Origin: Cyanothece sp. BG0011
GTDB lineage: Bacteria; Cyanobacteriota; Cyanobacteriia; Cyanobacteriales; Microcystaceae
Direction: 5' to 3'
DNA length: 40,394 bases
Assembly (NCBI RefSeq): GCF_003013815.1
Contig: NZ_PRLH01000010.1
Span: 1 to 40,394 of the forward strand
A program made the translations under genes and the position numbers. Shown piece after piece: positions 16,946 through 25,141 of the stretch. The stretch's first letter is position 1. The number at the start of each line of letters is the position of its first letter. The notes under the pieces were generated by a model. That model ran no database searches. It saw only the letters and a program-made list of their open reading frames with translations, and was not told the origin of the DNA.

Positions 16946-17857
16946 ATGACTGAATTACCCCGTCCACATTATTCAAAATTAATAGCTTGTTTAAATAATT
17001 CTCGCTTACCTAATGCTGATAAAGAAAGATTACAAGAAGCTATAAATAAATATCACGAATGGATTAATGATCTTGAGTCAGTTGAATCTAGTCAACCCAA
17101 TACAGTAGACAATTTAGTAAAAGCTACTAATAAATATAAACGGTTTATTGAACTTGATCTGATTTTTGATAGTCCTGATAATTTTCTTTATAGACAAAAA
17201 GGGCAATTGAAATTAGATAATACAATCTTAGAAGAGTTTTTACCTCAGCTTGTTTTTCGTAGTTTGAAAGGAATCGATCCATCTTTTGAACTCGGCCCTA
17301 GAAATACATTTGCCGGACTGAGTTTTTTATCATCTGTTGGTAATTATGGAGATGGAGGTTTTCCTAATATTCGGTCTAAAGATCAAGATTTTATCCTAGG
17401 GAAAAAACTGTACATGAAAACATCTTTTGATGAAGATTTTGAAAAATATCAACTTATTGAATCTCATCTCGGTTATGTTTGTGCAGAATGTAAAACAAAC
17501 TTAGATAAAACAATGTTCCAAGAAGCAGTTGCAACCAGTAAAGATTTGAAAATCGCTGTTCCTAGTTCCTTGTATTTTTTAATTTGTGAATTTCTTGATA
17601 TGACACCTGTATCAATTGTCTCTACACAGATAGATGATGTTTTGATAGTACGCAAATCAAAGCGAATGTCCTCTAATATTAGACAAAAATATAAAACTCC
17701 TGAAGCAAGACGTAAGTATCGAAAAGAATATGAAGATTTTTTGGATTCTTCTCAATACTATCCTGATGTATTTCAACGAATGATCGATAAAATACAAATC
17801 TTAATAGATGATTCTAGTCCATCTTTAAACAAAGTTTTAAATCAAGGCCATTTTTAA
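16946..17857 (+). CDS. Probable type II restriction endonuclease (PD-(D/E)XK type)
   Basis: A 303-residue soluble protein directly after the methyltransferase gene, the standard place for a cognate endonuclease. An N-terminal helical region (about 1-75) precedes a candidate PD-(D/E)XK core: the acidic pair in SKDQDFILGK (D146/D148), then E181-C-K183 in YVCAECKTNLDKTMFQEA. The conserved-looking KTNLDKTMFQEA stretch recalls the Bpu10I-like restriction enzyme family, but I hold that only loosely and the recognition site cannot be read from the sequence. The C-terminal quarter is Lys/Arg/Tyr-rich and helical, suited to DNA contact. No truncation is evident. Confidence 0.7.
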   Translation: MTELPRPHYSKLIACLNNSRLPNADKERLQEAINKYHEWINDLESVESSQPNTVDNLVKATNKYKRFIELDLIFDSPDNFLYRQKGQLKLDNTILEEFLPQLVFRSLKGIDPSFELGPRNTFAGLSFLSSVGNYGDGGFPNIRSKDQDFILGKKLYMKTSFDEDFEKYQLIESHLGYVCAECKTNLDKTMFQEAVATSKDLKIAVPSSLYFLICEFLDMTPVSIVSTQIDDVLIVRKSKRMSSNIRQKYKTPEARRKYRKEYEDFLDSSQYYPDVFQRMIDKIQILIDDSSPSLNKVLNQGHF

Positions 17858-17858
17858 A

Positions 17859-17943
17859 ATGATCAATTGTAAGTATAGCGATCGCCTCTCAAAAACAAAA
17901 CCTGATAACCGATAACTGAATGAGATCAGGGATAATTGATCAT
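17859..17943. other. Inverted repeat spanning the leuS leader region
   Basis: ATGATCAATT (17859-17868) and AATTGATCAT (17934-17943) are perfect complements separated by about 65 nt, between the restriction gene and leuS. They could bracket a leader structure or be chance in AT-rich DNA. Confidence 0.3.
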
Positions 17944-17966
17944 GGAAATAGCAGTGGAGAATATTC

Positions 17967-20528
17967 GTGGAGTCCCAATATAACGCAGCAGCGATCGAAC
18001 AAAAATGGCAACAAGACTGGGTTAAACAGGGGTTAGACAAAACCCCAGAAAACAGCGATAAACCCAAATTTTACGCCTTATCCATGTTTCCCTACCCGTC
18101 GGGAAACCTACACATGGGCCATGTTCGCAACTATGTTATTACAGATGTTATCGCCCGTCTCAAACGATTGCAAGGATACCGAGTCTTACATCCGATGGGG
18201 TGGGATGCGTTCGGACTTCCGGCGGAAAATGCAGCCATCGATCGCAATATTCCCCCCGCAGACTGGACCTATAAAAATATTGCCCAAATGAAGCAACAAC
18301 TGCAAACTTTGGGACTATCTATTGACTGGGACCGAGAGGTGGCCACCTGTTCCCCAGACTACTACAAATGGACGCAATGGTTATTCTTGCAATTTTATCA
18401 AGCAGGGTTAGCTTATCAAAAGGAAGCAGCAGTTAACTGGGACCCCATCGATCAAACCGTGTTGGCCAATGAACAAGTGGACAGTGAGGGGTATTCCTGG
18501 CGATCGGGTGCTAAAGTAGAACGGAAACTGTTGCGTCAGTGGTTCTTTAAAATTACGGACTATGCAGAACAATTATTAACGGACTTGGATAAACTGTCAG
18601 GATGGCCGGACCGCGTTAAGTTAATGCAGGAAAACTGGATCGGTAAGTCTGTCGGTGCATATTTGGAGTTTTCTGTCAAGGGCAGTGAGGAAAAAATCGC
18701 CGTCTTTACCACCCGTCCGGATACGGTTTACGGGGTGACTTATGTGGTGTTGGCCCCTGAACACCCTTTGACCCTGAATGTTACCACAGAGGGGCAAAAA
18801 GCAGCCGTAGAAGCGTTTATTGAAGAGGTTTCCAACGAAAGCGAAATCGAACGCACAGCAGAAGATAAACCCAAACGGGGGATATTAACCGGAGGGACTG
18901 CTATTAACCCCTTTAACGGCGAAGAAATTCCCATTTTGATTGCAGATTATGTATTGTATGAATATGGTACCGGTGCGGTGATGGGTGTACCTGCCCATGA
19001 TACCCGTGACTTTAAGTTTGCAACAGAGAAACAGTTACCGATCAAAGTGGTGATCGTTCCTGAAAATTCGGAGGATAAAAACCCCACGTTAACAGAAGCT
19101 TATACCGAACCAGGAATTATGGTGAATTCGGGGGAATTTGACGGAATGCAGTCCACCGAAGGCAAAACAGCCATTATTAACCATGCAGAGAAACAGGGTT
19201 ACGGTAAAGCAAGGATACAGTATCGTTTGCGAGATTGGTTAATTTCCCGTCAGCGTTATTGGGGTTGTCCTATTCCCGTGGTGCATTGTCCCAGTTGCGG
19301 TACGGTGGCGGTTCCTGATGCCGATTTACCCGTAAAATTGCCCGAAAATGTCGAATTTACGGGGCGTGGGGCTTCTCCTTTGGCAAAAATGGAAGATTGG
19401 ATCAACGTTCCTTGTCCCAGTTGTGGGGAACCGGCCAAGCGTGAAACGGATACCATGGACACCTTTATTGATTCTTCTTGGTACTATTTACGTTACACGG
19501 ATGCAATGAATGATCAAGCAGCATTTAAGTTAGAAAAAGCCAATGATTGGATGAATGTTGATCAATATGTTGGAGGTATTGAACACGCTATTTTACACCT
19601 CTTATATTCTCGCTTTTTTACTAAAGTATTGCGAGACAGAGGTTTAGTGAATGTGGATGAACCTTTTAAGCGTCTTTTGACACAGGGAATGGTACAAGCA
19701 ATGGCCTATAAAAACCCCAAAACGGGTAAGTATATTCCTGTGGATAAAGTGAACCCTGAAAGTCCCAAAGATCCCGATACGGGAGATGATTTAGAGGTGT
19801 TTTATGAGAAGATGTCTAAGTCTAAATATAATGGAGTTGATCCTCAGAAAGTATTAGGAAAATATGGGGCTGATACGGCTAGAATGTTCATCCTATTTAA
19901 AGCACCTCCTGAGAAGGATTTAGAATGGGATGATGCAGACGTAGAAGGACAATTTCGCTTTTTAAATCGGGTGTGGCGTTTGGTTAATGGTTATGCAGAA
20001 AAGCAAGGCGAAGTTATTAGTAATAAGGAGTTAAGCAAGGAGGAAAAAGACTTAAGACGTGCCATCCATACTGCTATTAAAGAGATATCCGAAGACTTAG
20101 AAGGGGACTATCAATTTAATACGGCAGTTTCAGAGTTGATGAAGTTAAGTAATGCTTTAAATGATGCTAAATGTATTAATTCTGGAGTGTATCAAGAGGG
20201 AATTGAAACCTTATTAATTTTACTTGCACCATTTGCCCCTCATATTGCCGAGGAATTATGGCATATTTTGGGACATAAAAACTCAATCCATTTACAAATT
20301 TGGCCGAAGGTTAATCCCGATGCTTTAGTGGTAGATGAAATTACCCTAGTCATTCAAATTATGGGTAAGACTAGGGGAACCATTCAAGTACCTGCTAATT
20401 CCAGTAAAGAGGAGTTAGAAAAATTAGCCCGTGAGTCCGATATCGGTAAACGAAACTTAGACGGAAAAGAGGTTAAAAAGGTGATTGTTGTCCCTGGAAA
20501 ATTAGTTAACTTTGTCGTTCCTAAATAA
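17967..20528 (+). CDS. leuS: Leucyl-tRNA synthetase
   Basis: LeuRS charges tRNA-Leu. The 853-residue protein starts at GTG ([18 protein letters not shown]), the usual cyanobacterial N-terminus, with GTGGAG just upstream as ribosome binding site. The class I signature HIGH appears as [15 protein letters not shown] (about 42-56) and KMSKS as [13 protein letters not shown] (about 612-624). Between them lies the CP1 editing domain (about 220-420), including the threonine-rich TTRPDTVYG motif and [10 protein letters not shown], which hydrolyse mischarged tRNA. Two CPSCG motifs suggest a zinc-binding insertion. The C-terminal anticodon-binding and Leu-specific domains are complete (ends KLVNFVVPK). 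Monocistronic, with a palindromic repeat after the stop. Confidence 0.98.
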   Translation: MESQYNAAAIEQKWQQDWVKQGLDKTPENSDKPKFYALSMFPYPSGNLHMGHVRNYVITDVIARLKRLQGYRVLHPMGWDAFGLPAENAAIDRNIPPADWTYKNIAQMKQQLQTLGLSIDWDREVATCSPDYYKWTQWLFLQFYQAGLAYQKEAAVNWDPIDQTVLANEQVDSEGYSWRSGAKVERKLLRQWFFKITDYAEQLLTDLDKLSGWPDRVKLMQENWIGKSVGAYLEFSVKGSEEKIAVFTTRPDTVYGVTYVVLAPEHPLTLNVTTEGQKAAVEAFIEEVSNESEIERTAEDKPKRGILTGGTAINPFNGEEIPILIADYVLYEYGTGAVMGVPAHDTRDFKFATEKQLPIKVVIVPENSEDKNPTLTEAYTEPGIMVNSGEFDGMQSTEGKTAIINHAEKQGYGKARIQYRLRDWLISRQRYWGCPIPVVHCPSCGTVAVPDADLPVKLPENVEFTGRGASPLAKMEDWINVPCPSCGEPAKRETDTMDTFIDSSWYYLRYTDAMNDQAAFKLEKANDWMNVDQYVGGIEHAILHLLYSRFFTKVLRDRGLVNVDEPFKRLLTQGMVQAMAYKNPKTGKYIPVDKVNPESPKDPDTGDDLEVFYEKMSKSKYNGVDPQKVLGKYGADTARMFILFKAPPEKDLEWDDADVEGQFRFLNRVWRLVNGYAEKQGEVISNKELSKEEKDLRRAIHTAIKEISEDLEGDYQFNTAVSELMKLSNALNDAKCINSGVYQEGIETLLILLAPFAPHIAEELWHILGHKNSIHLQIWPKVNPDALVVDEITLVIQIMGKTRGTIQVPANSSKEELEKLARESDIGKRNLDGKEVKKVIVVPGKLVNFVVPK

Positions 20529-20531
20529 CCC

Positions 20532-20558
20532 CGTCGGGTGGGTATTTTGCCCACCTTA
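20532..20558. repeat. GGTGGGC palindromic repeat, copy 2
   Basis: GGGTGGGTATTTTGCCCACC forms a short stem directly after the leuS stop, between convergent genes; it probably also ends transcripts. Confidence 0.6.
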
Positions 20559-20563
20559 CTAAG

Positions 20564-22198
20564 TTACATAACCTTAAAATTTTCTATAAAACTTACCATA
20601 GAAACAATTTCTTGCATTCGATTTAAAATATCATTTCGTCCACCACTAATGTCAATATAAAGAGTTGAGTCAGTCTCAATAAATTTTTTAAATTTTTTAT
20701 TTCTTTGACTTGAATTTTTACTTAATTTGCTAATACTTCCAACAAAGTCTAAAGATGAAAATCTTTCTACTTGATACTCATCATACTGAATATATTCCCG
20801 AATGTAATCTATTAAAATTTGATAAGCTTCTGTTGCATCATCACACTCAAAGTTATTATCATTTAATTCCATAGTAACAGATGAATTAATTGATTTTCTT
20901 TTAATGATCTTAGTTTCTTCTAAATTAGGAGAACACCAACGATGGTATAGTTTTTCATCTACTAAATCCGACTCTTCAAAACTCTTAATAGTTTCTTGAC
21001 AACAGTGACAAGTTGGTGATTCATCTTCAGAATTATAGAATTTATCTTTTTTCAATTCTAGATTGTGTTTGTAAACTTCGGGTTGTTGAATCACTAAATC
21101 AAGTACATTTTTCCAAATACCTATTCTTTCATTTATAGTTGTAGAAGTTGAAGCAGATACAGAAGTTTGAAAATCTCTATCATAAGAACATAACCTTAAA
21201 AATTCTTCATAAATTATTTCCTCGTTGTCTTCTATATCTTGAATTTCATAATCTAAAAAACTCAGCATTTGTACATCAAAAATTGCTTGATTTAAAGACT
21301 TACCAAACTTAGCGTCACTTTTAGTTTTGCTTACTCGAAAATTTTTAAAATGATTTTCTTGAAAAACTTTTTGAATTATTATTATAGCCTTATTCAATAA
21401 TTCTTTTAATTCCTCTTGACTTCTATAATTTTCTGAAGCTTCTATTCTTTGTCTCATATATTGGTTGAGAGTTTCTGTGCGTACTTCAGGATATTTGTTC
21501 GTATCTTTTCTATACATTTCATAAAGAGTAAAAAAGCGTAATATTAATTCAACATCAAGCATTCTATTTTTATCAGGTTTTCCTTCTTTCGGAGACCGAA
21601 ATTTTGGAAAAGGCTTTAATATATCTCTATACTCTGGTAAATGACTGCACTCTATTAAAAAGTCATTAAATTCACCATGAAACATACAATTTCTAAGTTC
21701 TTGTGCATTAAGTGATACAGATCCCTGATTTAATCTTCCAAAAACTTCAAATTGAATTTCTGGATGTGTCCCACTTTCTATAATAATAGTGTTTAATTGT
21801 CTTTCCCAAAATATAGACGCTATTTGTGGAGGTAAAGATGAGAATGTTGCTTGATTAAGATCAGGAAGAGTTTCAAGATTACTCAATTTTAAAATTCCGG
21901 TTACAAAATTAGCAATGGTTCTAATACGTTGAACACCATCAATTATTTCAAAAATGTTAGTTTCTCTTTCTGCATCGTATTTTTCTAACAAAAAAACAGC
22001 AGGGATAGGAATATTGATAAAAATTGATTCAATAAAACGACACTGTTTAGCAATATCCCAAACAAAACTCCTTTGATATTTAGGAATCATAATAGTTGTA
22101 TTTTGAAAATCCGTAATTAAATCTCTAACTGAACGATTAATCGTTCTTTGAATAACTCTTACTTGACGTAGTTGTTCATTTAAGTTTTCAGATGTCAT
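20564..22198 (-). CDS. DUF262 domain protein with degenerate C-terminal zinc-finger region (defence-type)
   Basis: A 544-residue protein. The N-terminal half is a DUF262 domain (ParB/GmrS-like NTPase fold): IPKYQRSFVWD at 38-48 and DGVQRIRTI at 87-95, the latter a variant of the family DGQQRxT motif with the second residue pair changed. A helical central part follows. Residues about 397-422 have C397, C399/C400, H419 and C422 (TCHCCQETIK, YHRWC), which looks like a treble-clef or HNH-type zinc finger lacking the usual catalytic DH pair. DUF262 proteins such as GmrSD, BrxU and SspE are nucleases acting on modified or phage DNA, so a defence role is inferred. It stands alone, convergent with leuS. 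Confidence 0.8.
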   Translation of the reverse strand: MTSENLNEQLRQVRVIQRTINRSVRDLITDFQNTTIMIPKYQRSFVWDIAKQCRFIESIFINIPIPAVFLLEKYDAERETNIFEIIDGVQRIRTIANFVTGILKLSNLETLPDLNQATFSSLPPQIASIFWERQLNTIIIESGTHPEIQFEVFGRLNQGSVSLNAQELRNCMFHGEFNDFLIECSHLPEYRDILKPFPKFRSPKEGKPDKNRMLDVELILRFFTLYEMYRKDTNKYPEVRTETLNQYMRQRIEASENYRSQEELKELLNKAIIIIQKVFQENHFKNFRVSKTKSDAKFGKSLNQAIFDVQMLSFLDYEIQDIEDNEEIIYEEFLRLCSYDRDFQTSVSASTSTTINERIGIWKNVLDLVIQQPEVYKHNLELKKDKFYNSEDESPTCHCCQETIKSFEESDLVDEKLYHRWCSPNLEETKIIKRKSINSSVTMELNDNNFECDDATEAYQILIDYIREYIQYDEYQVERFSSLDFVGSISKLSKNSSQRNKKFKKFIETDSTLYIDISGGRNDILNRMQEIVSMVSFIENFKVM

Positions 22199-22326
22199 GG
22201 TTAAAAGCTATTTGATATATGATTAATCTTCCTATGATAATCAAGAGTTGATTTAGTCTTCAATCGTATTTCTAGGTATTTAAAAAATTAAGATCATTTA
22301 TAAAATAAGTAAAATTGCGGTTTACA

Positions 22327-22590
22327 TTATTCAGTAATAGTATAAATATTTTCTCGACTAATCGCTTCATCTGATAAAGGTTGAATATTAACATCAACCG
22401 AACGATTAATAAATTGATTTAACTTTTCTTCCCATGCTTCATATTCTAAAATTTCTGATTTCTGTTTATCTTTATTTTCTAAGCTTTCTTGAATTAAAAA
22501 AGAAATGTATTTTTCAACAGATAAACCTTTTAACTTAGCTTCTTGTTGTATTTTATTTTCTAATTCAGGGTCAAGGTTTAAGGTAATCAT
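22327..22590 (-). CDS. Ribbon-helix-helix-like antitoxin-type protein, long copy
   Basis: I start at the ATG at 22590 (MITLNLDPELENKIQQEAK, 87 residues); a TTG six codons upstream is also open. The N-terminal beta strand with alternating residues (ITLNLDPEL), then ENKIQQEAKLKGLSVEKYIS, is the pattern of a CopG/Arc-type ribbon-helix-helix DNA-binding domain, usual for antitoxins. The acidic C-terminal tail (EYEAWEEKLNQFINRSVDVN and on) could wrap a partner toxin, but no toxin gene follows. A shorter, very similar paralogue lies at 22826-23038, with a hicB gene between. Confidence 0.7.
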   Translation of the reverse strand: MITLNLDPELENKIQQEAKLKGLSVEKYISFLIQESLENKDKQKSEILEYEAWEEKLNQFINRSVDVNIQPLSDEAISRENIYTITE

Positions 22591-22619
22591 AGTTATATTG
22601 TCACTCAACTTTATCTTAA

Positions 22620-22793
22620 TTATACCAATAATATAGGATAAGCATCTGATTCTAAATAAAGTTCAATTGCTTCTTTAATATTGTTTAAAGCGTCTTCAAT
22701 ATTATCTCCTTCACTAATACAACCAGGAAGAGAGGGAACATAAACAGTATAACCCCCTTCATCGCTAGGTTCTAAAATTACATTTAGTTTCAT
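22620..22793 (-). CDS. Solitary HicB-type antitoxin
   Basis: From the ATG at 22793 this is a 57-residue HicB-like protein: MKLNVILEPSDEGGYTVYVP, then SLPGCISEGDNIEDALNNIK. This is the partial RNase H fold of HicB antitoxins with the conserved PGC turn. A longer frame opens at 22829 and overlaps the previous gene's stop (ATGA), so coupled translation is possible but would add an unlikely tail. The C-terminus (ESDAYPILLV) is short compared with full-length HicB, which normally continues with a DNA-binding or strand extension. No hicA is adjacent. Confidence 0.75.
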   Translation of the reverse strand: MKLNVILEPSDEGGYTVYVPSLPGCISEGDNIEDALNNIKEAIELYLESDAYPILLV

Positions 22794-22825
22794 GCTTATA
22801 CTTGTATAACAGTAAGATAATCTTA

Positions 22826-23038
22826 TCATATAATATTAACATCAACCGAACGATTAACAAATTGATTTAACTTTTCTTCCCATGCTTCATATTCTAAAGA
22901 GTCTGATTGCCGTTTATCTTTAATTTCTAAGCTTTTTTCAATCAAACTTTGAATATATTTTTCAACAGATAAACCGTTTAACTTAGCGTTTTGTTGTATT
23001 TTATTTTCTAATTCTGGATCAAGGTTTAAGGTAATCAT
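22826..23038 (-). CDS. Ribbon-helix-helix-like antitoxin-type protein, truncated copy
   Basis: A 70-residue protein from ATG 23038 (MITLNLDPELENKIQQNAKL), nearly identical to the first part of the 22327-22590 product, including EYEAWEEKLNQFVNRSVDVN. It stops just after VNI where the long copy continues for 16 more residues. The break coincides with the start of the hicB unit, so it looks like a duplication in which the 3' end was replaced. It is probably co-transcribed with DUF2283 upstream (stop-to-start spacing close to zero) and hicB downstream. Confidence 0.65.
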   Translation of the reverse strand: MITLNLDPELENKIQQNAKLNGLSVEKYIQSLIEKSLEIKDKRQSDSLEYEAWEEKLNQFVNRSVDVNII

Positions 23039-23052
23039 AGTTATACAGTGAC

Positions 23053-23268
23053 TCAAATTAAATTAACTGCTTGAATCGGTAAAGATTGTGCTTCCAAACG
23101 AGTGAGATCAACTGTTAAACTTGCTTGATCAATATCAATACCAACTAACTTGCCTTCTTCATCCAAATCTAAAACAATATTCGGGGCAATTTCTTGAGAA
23201 TCAACGCTACTTTTATCAGATAAACTAATATAAAGAGAATCAGTTTCAGGATAATAGTTAAACTTCAT
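23053..23268 (-). CDS. DUF2283 family protein
   Basis: From ATG 23268 the product is 71 residues: MKFNYYPETDSLYISLSDKS, then EIAPNIVLDLDEEGKLVGID and a final VDLTRLEAQSLPI. This is the compact all-beta DUF2283 fold, recognised by the YYPETDSLYI opening and the (V/L)D(L/I)DEEGK(L/I)VGI core. The function is unknown; such genes are common beside toxin-antitoxin loci in cyanobacteria. It is the first gene of a minus-strand cluster of four small genes and is divergent from the hicB-hicA pair. Confidence 0.85.
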   Translation of the reverse strand: MKFNYYPETDSLYISLSDKSSVDSQEIAPNIVLDLDEEGKLVGIDIDQASLTVDLTRLEAQSLPIQAVNLI

Positions 23269-23346
23269 AATTACACTGGATATTTTACTCAAGTAATTAT
23301 TTTTAGCTTACAATAATAGTTAGTATAGTATCAGAACTCAAAAAAT

Positions 23347-23550
23347 ATGAAATTTAAAGTCATTGTTCATACAGCAGAAGAAGGTGGATATTGGGCCGAA
23401 GTTCCTGCATTACCTGGATGTATTACTGAAGGGGATACCTGGGAAGAATTAACCAATAATTTACAAGATGCGATTCAAGGATGGTTAGAGGTTGCTAATA
23501 ACGTTGATGCTTTAGAATCAGAAGATAAAATTATCGAAATAACAGTATGA
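23347..23550 (+). CDS. hicB: HicB antitoxin
   Basis: A 67-residue HicB-type protein (MKFKVIVHTAEEGGYWAEVP, then ALPGCITEGDTWEELTNNLQ), with the partial RNase H fold and the LPGC turn. It should neutralise the HicA toxin encoded immediately downstream, whose start overlaps its stop by four nucleotides (ATGA), the sign of a translationally coupled pair. The antitoxin-first order is the reverse of the E. coli hicAB order but is common in cyanobacteria. HicB proteins often autorepress; no operator could be picked out in the AT-rich divergent promoter region. Confidence 0.92.
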   Translation: MKFKVIVHTAEEGGYWAEVPALPGCITEGDTWEELTNNLQDAIQGWLEVANNVDALESEDKIIEITV

Positions 23551-23756
23551 AATCTATTTCAGGTAAAAAATTGTGTAAAATAGTTGAGAAAAAAGGATGG
23601 ACTTTAAAAAAGATTACTGGAAGTCATCATATTTATCAGAAATCAGGAAAACCTCAAATTTTATCGATTCCAGTTCATCGTAATCAAGATTTAAAAATAG
23701 GAACATTAAAAGCTTTAATGAAAATAGCAGAACTCACAGAAAATGATTTATTATAA
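23547..23756 (+). CDS. hicA: HicA toxin (mRNA interferase)
   Basis: A 69-residue HicA-family toxin with a double-stranded RNA-binding-like fold: SGKKLCKIVEKKGWTLKKIT, then GSHHIYQKSGKPQ with the catalytic histidine in the GSHH motif, and IPVHRNQDLKIGTLKALMK. HicA cleaves mRNA and arrests growth when HicB is depleted. The start ATG overlaps the hicB stop. The gene is intact, so this appears to be a working toxin-antitoxin pair, unlike the solitary or broken hicB genes elsewhere in the window. Confidence 0.93.
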   Translation: MKSISGKKLCKIVEKKGWTLKKITGSHHIYQKSGKPQILSIPVHRNQDLKIGTLKALMKIAELTENDLL

Positions 23757-23791
23757 AATAGTATAATACTCTAAATAGGAGTAATTACTTT

Positions 23792-24364
23792 ATGACTTCT
23801 ATAACCACCGAAAAAGTTTGTTGGACAATTTCTGATTTAGAGGGATTACCTGATAATAGTAATCGTTATGAAATAATTGATGGAGATTTATTTGTGACTC
23901 GTGCGCCTCATTTAGATCATCAAGATATTGCTGGTAATATATATGCAGAATTAAGAAATTGGTCACGAAAAAAACAGTTAGGCAAAGCATTTATGACTCC
24001 AGGAATTATCTTTTCTGAAACCGATGCAGTGATTCCTGATGTTATTTGGATTAGTCATGAAAAGTTAAATCAATTTACTGATGAATCTGGACATCTTACG
24101 ATTGCACCAGAATTAATTATAGAAGTTTTATCCACTTCTGAAAAAGATATTAAACGAGATCGTCAAACTAAGTTAAAACTATATTCAATTCATGGAGTTT
24201 ATGAATATTGGATTATTGATCGTCAACAACAATTAATAGAAGTTTATCGTCGTGATCAGGGTATTTTAAAGAAAGTAATGACTTTATACAAGACTGATCA
24301 ATTAACCAGTCCTTTATTACCTGATTTTAGTTGTAATATTAGAGAAATTTTTGAAAATGAATAG
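23792..24364 (+). CDS. Uma2 family nuclease (DUF820), copy A
   Basis: A 190-residue protein of the Uma2/DUF820 family, a PD-(D/E)XK-fold group greatly expanded in cyanobacteria. Visible landmarks are RYEIIDGDLFVTRAPHLDHQ near the N-terminus, the catalytic acidic residue in IPDVIWIS, and the ELIIEVLSTSEKDIKRDRQT segment containing the E-x-(V) and downstream K/R residues, followed by LKLYSIHGVYEYWIIDRQQQ. The family is annotated as putative endonucleases; biological roles are mostly unknown. It follows hicA by 36 nt and may be read from the same promoter. Confidence 0.9.
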   Translation: MTSITTEKVCWTISDLEGLPDNSNRYEIIDGDLFVTRAPHLDHQDIAGNIYAELRNWSRKKQLGKAFMTPGIIFSETDAVIPDVIWISHEKLNQFTDESGHLTIAPELIIEVLSTSEKDIKRDRQTKLKLYSIHGVYEYWIIDRQQQLIEVYRRDQGILKKVMTLYKTDQLTSPLLPDFSCNIREIFENE

Positions 24365-24387
24365 AAATAGAGAGTTTAATAAAATGA

Positions 24388-24489
24388 TATGAAATTGAAG
24401 CCTTAGAAAACAATCCAGCGATCGCACAAACTTTTGTTAATTGGTTAAATCAACTGTATCAAGATTATGAATTCAACAATAATAAATAA
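24388..24489 (+). pseudogene. Possible remnant of a gene C-terminus
   Basis: An open stretch reads EALENNPAIAQTFVNWLNQL and ends at TAA 24489, overlapping the next gene's start. It resembles the C-terminal helix of a small protein but has no start codon: a TGA precedes it. It may be debris of a deleted gene between the two Uma2 genes, or chance coding-like sequence. Confidence 0.3.
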
Positions 24490-25054
24490 AAATATAGCAG
24501 TAAAAGAACAAAAATTAACCTTACCAGGTTGCTATGATTGGCAACAGTTTAAAGATATTAAAATGTTAATAGAACAACAACCAGGGGTGAAAATTTCCTA
24601 TTTAGATGGAGTAATTGAATTAATCACTTTAGGAGAACAACATGAAACAATTAAAAGTATCATTGCTATTTTACTAGGTATTTATTTTTGGCAAAAAGAA
24701 ATTGAATTTATTCCTGTTGGAAGTGCAACCCGTGAGTCAGAAGAAAAAGGGGTTTCTTTTGAACCCGATGAATCTTATTACATTGGAGAAAAAAAAGAAG
24801 ATCCTGACTTAGCAAATGAAGTTAATATTACCAGTGGAAGTGTTAAAAAATTAGAGAAATATAAACGGTTTCAAATTAAAGAAGTGTGGTTATGGGAAAA
24901 TAATAAATTTTTCCTTTATACTTTATTAGATAATGATTATAAGCAAATTTTTAAAAGTCAATTATTACCTGATTTGAATTTTAAATTATTAGAAGATTGT
25001 GTTTTAATGTCCTCTCAACTTGAAGCAATTAAAATCTTTACTAATGCTATTTAA
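24467..25054 (+). CDS. Uma2 family nuclease (DUF820), copy B
   Basis: A 195-residue Uma2 protein of a subgroup different from copy A. It has LPGCYDWQQFKDIKMLIEQQ, then ISYLDGVIELITLGEQHETI, FEPDESYYIGEKKEDPDLAN and KLEKYKRFQIKEVWLWENNK. The family usually reads PDLA(I/L)EV in the active-site strand; here it is PDLANEVNITSGS, with the D and E retained but a polar Asn in the core strand, so activity may be reduced. It starts inside the possible remnant described at 24388-24489. Confidence 0.85.
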   Translation: MNSTIINKNIAVKEQKLTLPGCYDWQQFKDIKMLIEQQPGVKISYLDGVIELITLGEQHETIKSIIAILLGIYFWQKEIEFIPVGSATRESEEKGVSFEPDESYYIGEKKEDPDLANEVNITSGSVKKLEKYKRFQIKEVWLWENNKFFLYTLLDNDYKQIFKSQLLPDLNFKLLEDCVLMSSQLEAIKIFTNAI

Positions 25055-25106
25055 GAAAACAATCAAAAATAATAAACTTATTTGATAACATTTTAAAATT
25101 AATAAT

Positions 25107-25129
25107 TAGGTGGGCATTGTACCCACCCA
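25107..25129. repeat. GGTGGGC palindromic repeat, copy 3
   Basis: GGTGGGCATTGTACCCACC at 25109-25127 lies between the convergent Uma2 copy B and pgk genes; it can form a hairpin that may end transcripts from both sides. Confidence 0.65.
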
Positions 25130-25141
25130 AGAATCGTAAAA

